Source: an uncultured Chlamydiae bacterium
GTDB lineage: Bacteria > Chlamydiota > Chlamydiia > Chlamydiales > SM23-39
Reading direction: 5' to 3'
Assembly: GCA_903864395.1 (NCBI GenBank)
Contig: CAIPFQ010000003.1
Span: 1 to 11,696 of the forward strand
DNA length: 11,696 nucleotides
The notes under the pieces were generated by a model. It was given only the letters and a program-made list of their open reading frames with translations. It ran no database searches and was not told where the DNA came from. This document shows positions 6,181 through 11,696 of the stretch, one piece after another. The translations under genes and the position numbers were made by a program. The stretch's first letter is position 1. Every line of letters begins with the position of its first letter.

Positions 6181-8718
6181 ATGTTCGATAAATTTACCAA
6201 TCGCGCGAAGCAGGTGATTAAGCTTGCAAAAAAAGAGGCTCAACGACTGAATCACAACTACCTGGGGACGGAACACGTTCTTTTGGGTCTGATGAAACTC
6301 GGTCAGGGCATTGCTGTAAACGTTCTTCGCAATATGAACCTTGATTACGATATCATTCGCTCTGAAGTAGAAAAAGTGGTGGGTTTTGGCCCTGAGATTC
6401 AGGTTTATGGCGATCCAGCCTTAACGGGAAAAGTGAAAAAAGTTTTTGAATTTGCCAATGAAGAAGCGGCGAGTCTCAATCACAATTACGTAGGCACGGA
6501 GCATCTTTTGCTCGCCCTTTTGCGTCAGACGGATGGAGTTGCGGCGCAGGTTCTGGAGAACTTAAATATTTCATTGAAAGATGTGAGAAAAGAGGTCTTG
6601 AGAGAGCTTGAAACATTTAACTTACAGCTCCCCCCGATAGGAAATACCGCGTCGGCCCAATCTTTGCCTCCTGGTGTTCAGGGGCGGTCGCAGCCTCAAG
6701 ATAGAGGAGGTCCTTCGGTCTCCGATAAAATGCCGGCTTTGCGCGCTTATGGTCATGATTTAACGGAGCTTAGCCGAGATGGAAAGCTCGATCCTGTGAT
6801 TGGTCGTTTAGGAGAGGTAGAGCGACTGATTTTGATTTTATGTCGGCGAAGAAAAAACAATCCGGTTTTGATTGGAGAGGCGGGGGTTGGGAAAACGGCG
6901 ATTGTGGAGGGCCTTGCGCAGGCGATTGTTCGCGGCGATGTGCCTGAAAATTTGCGTAAAAAGAAATTAATCTCTCTTGACTTGACTCTTATGATTGCGG
7001 GAACGAAGTATCGCGGTCAATTTGAGGAGCGAATTAAAGCTGTGATGGATGAGATCAAGAAGAATGGCAATATTCTTCTTTTCATCGACGAGATTCATAC
7101 AATTGTCGGCGCGGGCGCGGCTGAGGGGGCGATTGACGCTTCAAATATTTTGAAGCCAGCGCTGTCTCGCGGGGAAATTCAGTGCATTGGGGCAACCACG
7201 CTCGATGAGTATCGCAAGCATATTGAAAAAGATCCAGCCTTAGAGCGTCGCTTTCAAAAAATTATTGTGCATCCACCGAATGTGGAAGAGAGCATTGCGA
7301 TTTTAGGGGGCTTGAAGTCTAAATATGAAGAGCACCATAAATGTGTCTATACGGATGCGGCGGTGAAAGCGGCCGTGATTATGTCGGATCGATATTTATC
7401 GGGAAGATTTTTGCCAGACAAGGCGATCGATCTTTTGGATGAGGCTGGAGCGAAAGCGCGGATAGCGATGATGCATCAGCCTTCACACTTGGCGCAGCTC
7501 GAATCGCAAATCGAGGAAGCTCGCATTGCGAAAGAGGGGGCGATTGGCCACCAGGAGTATGAAAAGGCAGCGCGGCTGCGCGACGCAGAGAAACAGCTGC
7601 GCGAACAGCTTGAGAGGGCGAAGGGCGAGTGGACCTCCAATAAAGAAGAGCACCAGCCGATTGTCGATGAAGAAGACATTGCGAATATTGTGGCAAAACA
7701 CACAGGAGTGCCGGTGACCCGTTTGACAGAGGGGGAAGCGGAAAAAGTCTTGAAAATGGAAACTTCTTTGCGCTCAAAACTGATCGGTCAAGACGAGGCG
7801 CTGAGCACGGTATGCCGCGCGATTCGAAGAAGCAGATCCGATATTAAAGATCCGAACCGTCCGATTGGAGCGTTTTTGTTCTTGGGGCCGACTGGGGTGG
7901 GAAAAACGCACTTGGCTCGTTTGTTGGCGTTTCAAATGTTTGGGGGAGAAGACGCTCTGATTCAGGTCGATATGTCTGAATACATGGAAAAATTTGCGAT
8001 CAGCCGCATGACGGGGTCGCCTCCAGGGTATGTGGGCTATGAGGAGGGGGGACAGTTGACCGAACAGGTGCGTCGCCGTCCCTATTGCGTCGTTTTATTT
8101 GACGAGGTGGAAAAAGCACACCCAGATGTGATGAATTTGCTCTTACAAATTTTGGAAGAGGGGCGACTCACTGATTCGGTCGGGCGCAAGATCGATTTCC
8201 GCAATACCATTATTATTATGACATCGAATCTTGGAGCGGATTTAATTCGCAAATCCACAGAAGTTGGTTTCGGGGCTCATGAAACTCTGATGGATTATAA
8301 AATTATGCAAGAAAAGATCGAAAGCTCTGTAAAAAAACATTTTAAGCCAGAGTTTCTCAATCGTTTGGATGGATTGGTTATTTTCCGTACTTTGACAAAA
8401 GAGGCTTTGCGTCAAGTTGTGGATCTAGAATTTAGCAAATTGCAGGCACGCCTTGCGAAAAAGCATATTGCGGTGTCTCTTGACGAGAGCGCAAGAGAGT
8501 TTTTGGTGGAAAAAGGGTATGTGCCAGAGATGGGGGCTAGGCCTTTGCGCCGTGTGATCGAGCAATATTTAGAAGATCCTTTGGCCGAAAAGTTGTTGCA
8601 GCAGCCTAATCTTGAGAAAAAATTTCTGATTGTAGCGAAGGAAGGAGCGATTCAATTCCTCGACGAGGCTTTGGATATTTCTCCAGTCCCTCCAGAGGCG
8701 GCAAAAAGCTCTGGCTAG
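6181..8718 (+). CDS. clpC: ClpC: AAA+ unfoldase of the ClpCP protease
   Basis: An 845-residue Hsp100 protein that unfolds substrates and feeds them to ClpP in the cytoplasm. Residues 1-143 hold two Clp-N repeats ([15 protein letters not shown] and [15 protein letters not shown]). The first AAA+ module has Walker A GEAGVGKT (232-239) and Walker B D303-E304 in LLFIDEIH. The middle coiled-coil region carries a UVR-like motif near [13 protein letters not shown] (461-473), typical of ClpC and not ClpB. The second module has Walker A GPTGVGKT (569-576) and Walker B D641-E642, then MTSNLGA. The VGF loop (695-697) is the ClpP-docking signal, and [11 protein letters not shown] marks the C-terminal small domain. 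All catalytic residues appear intact and the length is normal. GAGGA (6171-6175) lies 5 nt before ATG 6181. It is divergent from lplA. Adaptors such as McsB are not in the window. Confidence 0.97.
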   Translation: MFDKFTNRAKQVIKLAKKEAQRLNHNYLGTEHVLLGLMKLGQGIAVNVLRNMNLDYDIIRSEVEKVVGFGPEIQVYGDPALTGKVKKVFEFANEEAASLNHNYVGTEHLLLALLRQTDGVAAQVLENLNISLKDVRKEVLRELETFNLQLPPIGNTASAQSLPPGVQGRSQPQDRGGPSVSDKMPALRAYGHDLTELSRDGKLDPVIGRLGEVERLILILCRRRKNNPVLIGEAGVGKTAIVEGLAQAIVRGDVPENLRKKKLISLDLTLMIAGTKYRGQFEERIKAVMDEIKKNGNILLFIDEIHTIVGAGAAEGAIDASNILKPALSRGEIQCIGATTLDEYRKHIEKDPALERRFQKIIVHPPNVEESIAILGGLKSKYEEHHKCVYTDAAVKAAVIMSDRYLSGRFLPDKAIDLLDEAGAKARIAMMHQPSHLAQLESQIEEARIAKEGAIGHQEYEKAARLRDAEKQLREQLERAKGEWTSNKEEHQPIVDEEDIANIVAKHTGVPVTRLTEGEAEKVLKMETSLRSKLIGQDEALSTVCRAIRRSRSDIKDPNRPIGAFLFLGPTGVGKTHLARLLAFQMFGGEDALIQVDMSEYMEKFAISRMTGSPPGYVGYEEGGQLTEQVRRRPYCVVLFDEVEKAHPDVMNLLLQILEEGRLTDSVGRKIDFRNTIIIMTSNLGADLIRKSTEVGFGAHETLMDYKIMQEKIESSVKKHFKPEFLNRLDGLVIFRTLTKEALRQVVDLEFSKLQARLAKKHIAVSLDESAREFLVEKGYVPEMGARPLRRVIEQYLEDPLAEKLLQQPNLEKKFLIVAKEGAIQFLDEALDISPVPPEAAKSSG

Positions 8719-8739
8719 GTTTTGAACCGTGATCTCGAT

Positions 8740-8783
8740 CCTAAGAAATATGTTTTTGTTTCTTGGCATCTTCTATTTTTTTT
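8740..8783 (+). terminator. Weak intrinsic terminator candidate downstream of clpC
   Basis: AAGAAA (8743-8748) pairs with TTTCTT (8759-8764), extended by CC-GG with one bulged T, around a 10-nt loop. Eight T residues follow at 8776-8783. The stem is AT-rich and the T-run begins about 9 nt after it, so termination may be inefficient. Confidence 0.3.
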
Positions 8784-8810
8784 CGTGTGCAAAAAACCGA
8801 ATTAAAAAGA

Positions 8811-8858
8811 TGGCATTCTTCCCATGAGAAACCTTCTCAAAAGAAGCCAAAGTTGGCT
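8811..8858 (+). other. Nested stem-loop with a competing hairpin
   Basis: TGGC-A-TTCTT (8811-8820) can pair with AAGAAGCCA (8841-8849), 9 bp with one bulged A. It encloses a perfect TGAGAA-ACC-TTCTCA hairpin (8825-8839). The 3' arm AGCCA can instead pair with TGGCT just downstream (8845-8858). The two folds exclude each other. No T-run follows directly, so it is not a standard terminator. Confidence 0.35.
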
Positions 8859-8917
8859 CAATTTTCATGCATCCTTTGCGTAACGCCGATCTTTTTTCTT
8901 TTATTTTTAGCCAATGC

Positions 8918-8947
8918 TTGATTTAAAATTAATCTTAGCGATATACT
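8918..8947 (+). promoter_or_regulatory. Candidate promoter for the 874-residue protein gene
   Basis: TTGATT (8918-8923, 4 of 6) and TATACT (8942-8947, 5 of 6) are spaced by 18 nt in an AT-rich stretch. Transcription would begin near 8954, only about 6 nt before ATG 8960. No Shine-Dalgarno sequence precedes that ATG, so the message may be leaderless or nearly so. Confidence 0.4.
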
Positions 8948-8959
8948 TTTTTTTGTAAA

Positions 8960-11584
8960 ATGAGACGTAGAAACTTGATAAAGACGGATGTTTTTGAAAA
9001 TTTTGGAATTCCAACAATCAGCGGTTTGTTAGGGACTGGTCTAGGGGCATGTGTTGGTGGGATTCCTGGTGCTGTCGCTTTAGGTGGCTTGGGCTCTAGG
9101 TTAGGATTAGAAATAGGAGGGGCTCTGTTTCTTGAGCGACAGGCGAATGATCTTATCTATCGATTTTCTCGCCAAGCACAACAAATCATTCATTGCAGTG
9201 CGAACTGTCTCCTTAGTGGTACGACTGTGGGAGGCTTTTATTGGCTCGCTTCTGAAGCTGCACAAAACTTTTGTAATCAGAATTCAGAGACACTTTCCTG
9301 TCAAAGTCTTGGAATGATCCATGTTGTCTTTGTGAGTGCCACAGCACTCGGAGGCACGTTAATGATCTATAAAGCCTCGCAATCTTTGAGTAAAAAGTTC
9401 GTAGCAAGGACTGAATTCCTTAATGATTCTTCTTCTCAAGAAGAAACATCTTCTCGCATATTTCATGCATCAAATCCGTTACCAATAAATCTGTATAGAA
9501 AGAAGGAATTAATGAATAGCATATATTACAACCATCAAGTTGAACAACAAACAACAAATACAGAGCCTGCTGTAGTTTCTACAGATCCGAGATATCGTTT
9601 TATTCAAACATCACAGGGGGCTCTTTCAGAATCCCACTTTGTGCCTCTTTCACAACAAAACAAGCCTTATCGAGTCTTCCAAGAAGTAAAGGCAAATTAT
9701 TTAGGGTTAGCGTTTGTAGAACTCAATTCTGGGTATTTTTCGACAAATCCAAAACTCTCTCAATCCACGGATGTGGTCGCTTGGTCTGGAGTGAATTCAA
9801 CACCCTCTTATTTTTCGCTAAAAGAGTGTCAAAACTCACTATCAGCAAGACTCCTTCGTCAATGGAAAATCCCTCAAACAACCTATGTTTCGGAAGAAAT
9901 ATACAATACAGCCGAAAAAACTATTTTTGTTTATTTACTTTCACATGATGATGAATATTTGATCTCTCAAGTTGCATTTAACGACAAGATGATATTGCAA
10001 CAGTGGGTTCATTATCCTTCAAATATTACCAAGGAAAACTCACCGCTAGAACATAGAATCGCCTCTCTTATGCATAGCAAGCCAATTCTTTTTCATACGA
10101 TCAAAAAGACAGAGGTAACTTTTGACTACCCTCAGCCGATCTATCAAAATATTCTCTTAGAAAATCATCAGATTATTTGCTTCGTTGTCGATGAAAGACA
10201 CCATCTTACGGCAAGACTTCTTCAAGACTCTATTAAAAATCCTTTTGTCACAGAAACCGTAAAGGAAAAAATTCTTCCTGAGAATATAATAGTTCAAAAA
10301 AAAAAGACTTATACACTCGTAAAGTTTTTGGATGTCGCCAAGAAGCCTTTGAATGTAGATTTGCTCGTAAAAGGTCTTATGAAGACAAGCCTTCTTTCTC
10401 TTGACAAGCAAGGGAACCCTCAACTTTCTGATGCCAAAATTACTAAAAAACACGAATGGGTTAGCAGAGAGAGAACTGGAATTACGAGTTGCGAGCTTGT
10501 TCAAATCAAACAACAGAATCAAGAAGAAGATTTATATTTAAAGATTGAGAACATAGATACTAGAACGCTCAGTATGATTAAAGATCGTTGGAGCCCACGC
10601 AGTCAATCGGTAGACTCAGGTAGGCGATCTGTTGCTTTATCAATAGAAGATCGCATTCGTTGGTTCAAAAAACCTTCCATAAGACCTTGGGTGGATCGCT
10701 CTGACGGAAGCTATCAGATAGACAATTTTAGGGTGGGGCCTCTGTCAAGTCAACTCGATAGCAGGGTTTTGATTACAGCACAGAGATGGGCGATTACATT
10801 GATTAACTATGGGAATTCATCAGAAGGAAAAGGATTAAATTACGGACATGCTGCTCTGCTCATTGAGATTCTTTATCAAGATAAATTGGGTATGCTTTTA
10901 TGCCATCTCACGGGAACTGTTGGCTTAGCACAGAAAAATATTGCAAGCAACAATTCTGGAAAAACGATTGTTAAGTTACTTCAAGAAGAGACGGGAGAAA
11001 AAATTTTAGCGAATGTAGCGGAAGAATCCTTAGATCCAAAAAGACTCTGGAAAGGCATTGAAGGTAAAAGCAGTACGTATCCCATTTCAAATGAAAAAGT
11101 AAAAATACTCCTCCAGGAGATTTTATATGGCAACCGACCTCTTTTTAGTTTTTTTGGATTTTCTTATGGGGTTCATAATTGCTTGACCTGGGCAACAAGA
11201 TTGGCTTCTGAGGTCTCTGTAGAATTTCGGAGACTTACTCCTTGGAGCATCATGAACTATCCCGTTTATTTTGTGCAGGAAATCAGAAAAAAAACTAACT
11301 ATATGCTGCCTTTGGAAGTCGAGGCGCAGGGAACCGTAGGTTCCATAGTGAGGTCTGAAGATATTCAAGAGCCAAAAAATACTCAGTCAGAAGATGAAGA
11401 TTTCGCTTTTTTAAATGAACCTTTAGATCCAGAGCCTACTATGAAAGAGCGACGGGTGAGGGAACGGGCGAGGGAGCGATTGTATGGTGGACACTCTGGA
11501 TATTCAAAGAGCCTCAAAGAATCCTGTAAGAAAACAAAAAATTATTCTGGAGATTATTTCCACTGTTTTAAAACAGAACTCTGA
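8960..11584 (+). CDS. Large unrecognised protein: glycine-zipper membrane N-terminus, His...Cys thiol-enzyme-like C-terminal region
   Basis: I do not recognise this 874-residue protein. After a basic start (MRRRNLIK), residues 20-58 are hydrophobic and glycine-rich, with Gly at 25, 29, 33, 37, 45, 49 and 53, a glycine-zipper spacing. Two further hydrophobic segments lie at 76-98 and 118-137. No cleavable signal peptide is evident. Residues about 140-600 are polar and show no motif I know. Residues about 600-770 contain NYGHAALLIEIL (H630), LCHLTG (H649) and GVHNCLTWATRLA (C741). The order His then Cys at a helix start resembles permuted NlpC/P60 or LRAT-like thiol enzymes. The tail is acidic (810-825), then strongly basic (KERRVRERARER, 829-840). 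This could be a secreted effector or Inc-like membrane protein; that is inference. ATG 8960 lacks an SD, and the next in-frame Met, residue 119, would remove most of the hydrophobic region. The gene looks AT-richer than clpC. Confidence 0.85.
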   Translation: MRRRNLIKTDVFENFGIPTISGLLGTGLGACVGGIPGAVALGGLGSRLGLEIGGALFLERQANDLIYRFSRQAQQIIHCSANCLLSGTTVGGFYWLASEAAQNFCNQNSETLSCQSLGMIHVVFVSATALGGTLMIYKASQSLSKKFVARTEFLNDSSSQEETSSRIFHASNPLPINLYRKKELMNSIYYNHQVEQQTTNTEPAVVSTDPRYRFIQTSQGALSESHFVPLSQQNKPYRVFQEVKANYLGLAFVELNSGYFSTNPKLSQSTDVVAWSGVNSTPSYFSLKECQNSLSARLLRQWKIPQTTYVSEEIYNTAEKTIFVYLLSHDDEYLISQVAFNDKMILQQWVHYPSNITKENSPLEHRIASLMHSKPILFHTIKKTEVTFDYPQPIYQNILLENHQIICFVVDERHHLTARLLQDSIKNPFVTETVKEKILPENIIVQKKKTYTLVKFLDVAKKPLNVDLLVKGLMKTSLLSLDKQGNPQLSDAKITKKHEWVSRERTGITSCELVQIKQQNQEEDLYLKIENIDTRTLSMIKDRWSPRSQSVDSGRRSVALSIEDRIRWFKKPSIRPWVDRSDGSYQIDNFRVGPLSSQLDSRVLITAQRWAITLINYGNSSEGKGLNYGHAALLIEILYQDKLGMLLCHLTGTVGLAQKNIASNNSGKTIVKLLQEETGEKILANVAEESLDPKRLWKGIEGKSSTYPISNEKVKILLQEILYGNRPLFSFFGFSYGVHNCLTWATRLASEVSVEFRRLTPWSIMNYPVYFVQEIRKKTNYMLPLEVEAQGTVGSIVRSEDIQEPKNTQSEDEDFAFLNEPLDPEPTMKERRVRERARERLYGGHSGYSKSLKESCKKTKNYSGDYFHCFKTEL

Positions 11585-11598
11585 TTGTTGTCAAATAT

Positions 11599-11618
11599 CC
11601 TCTCAAATAAAGGAGAGG
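11599..11618 (+). other. Short hairpin 14 nt after the large gene
   Basis: CCTCTC (11599-11604) and GAGAGG (11613-11618) form a 6-bp stem with an 8-nt loop. The sequence after it is A-rich, not T-rich, so it does not fit an intrinsic terminator on the plus strand. It could stabilise the 3' end or be chance. Confidence 0.2.
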
Positions 11619-11660
11619 GAAAATTAATTCAACCCAAAACTAGAGGAGACGAATTTATTT

Positions 11661-11696
11661 ATGATTAATCCAAATAACGCAAATCCTTGCTCGGAA
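11661..11696 (+). CDS. Start of an unidentified gene, cut by the window edge
   Basis: ATG 11661 begins an open frame of 12 codons (MINPNNANPCSE) running off the right edge. AGGAG at 11644-11648 lies 12 nt upstream, a little far but the only clear ribosome-binding site here. It is in the same direction as the 874-residue gene, 76 nt downstream, so the two could share a transcript. The polar, Asn-rich start gives no family; it has no signal peptide in the part seen. Confidence 0.5.
   Translation, partial: MINPNNANPCSE

Larger units (their letters stand above)
8719..8959. other. 241-nt intergenic region after clpC
   Basis: The gap has no convincing gene. In order it holds a weak terminator-like hairpin (8740-8783), a nested stem-loop with an alternative partner (8811-8858), a pyrimidine-rich run (8891-8909) and a candidate promoter (8918-8947). 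A 19-codon frame at 8824-8883 has no ribosome-binding site and was not accepted. Confidence 0.6.

Noticed and set aside
7379..7777. Long minus-strand open frames inside clpC
   Set aside because: They are antisense shadows of a strongly conserved gene, with no SD and no recognisable protein features.
8824..8883. 19-codon frame MRNLLKRSQSWLNFHASFA in the gap after clpC
   Set aside because: No ribosome-binding site, lies inside the stem-loop region, and such a short frame is expected by chance.
9427..9445. TTCTTCTT-CTC-AAGAAGAA inverted repeat
   Set aside because: It is explained by low-complexity codons for Ser and Gln/Glu in the large protein and has no neighbouring regulatory context.
11563..11576. 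Perfect palindrome CTGTTTTAAAACAG near the end of the large gene
   Set aside because: It is inside coding sequence, AT-rich and single; no second copy or partner site was seen, so no operator or attachment-site role is supported.

Overview
The window looks like a stretch of chromosome from a member of the Chlamydiae, probably one of the non-Chlamydiaceae ('environmental') families. The evidence is the gene set: a PTS EIIA protein fused to a DNA-binding domain and preceded by the end of what looks like a second EIIA gene, a lone glycine-cleavage H protein, a lipoate/octanoate transferase of the LplA-LipM superfamily, and clpC next to it. As I recall, gcsH, lplA and clpC cluster in the same way in Chlamydia. 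The assignment rests on gene content and remembered gene order, not on a database search. Species cannot be named.

Layout. Positions 2-91 are the last codons of an upstream plus-strand gene, probably a PtsN-type EIIA. Positions 141-839 (+) encode the HTH-EIIA fusion. A tightly packed minus-strand block then runs from 6057 down to 790: lipoyl/octanoyl transferase (5329-6057), an archaeal/eukaryotic-type prolyl-tRNA synthetase (3806-5317), a membrane-anchored SurA/PpiD-like protein (1832-3742), a CBM9/DOMON-like protein (1197-1835) and gcsH (790-1191). Gaps are 11, 63, -4 and 5 nt, so this is most likely one operon. A good sigma70-like promoter sits at its head (6110-6138). The 3' ends of gcsH and the HTH-EIIA gene overlap tail to tail by 50 nt.

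clpC (6181-8718, +) is divergent from the operon across a 123-nt gap. It is followed by a 241-nt gap with a weak terminator-like hairpin, a nested stem-loop that could refold, and a promoter. Next comes a large gene (8960-11584, +) for an 874-residue protein that I do not recognise. It has a glycine-zipper hydrophobic N-terminus and, near the C-terminus, a His...Cys arrangement like permuted NlpC/P60 (LRAT-like) thiol enzymes. The first 12 codons of another plus-strand gene start at 11661.

Working together: the transferase at one end of the minus-strand block can be expected to modify the H protein at the other end. With no other glycine-cleavage gene in the window, GcsH may serve as a lipoyl/octanoyl carrier. 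The other operon members have no obvious link to lipoylation. The 874-residue protein is the most novel element; it resembles a membrane-inserting secreted effector more than a housekeeping protein. I found no tRNA, rRNA, CRISPR array, insertion sequence or phage gene.
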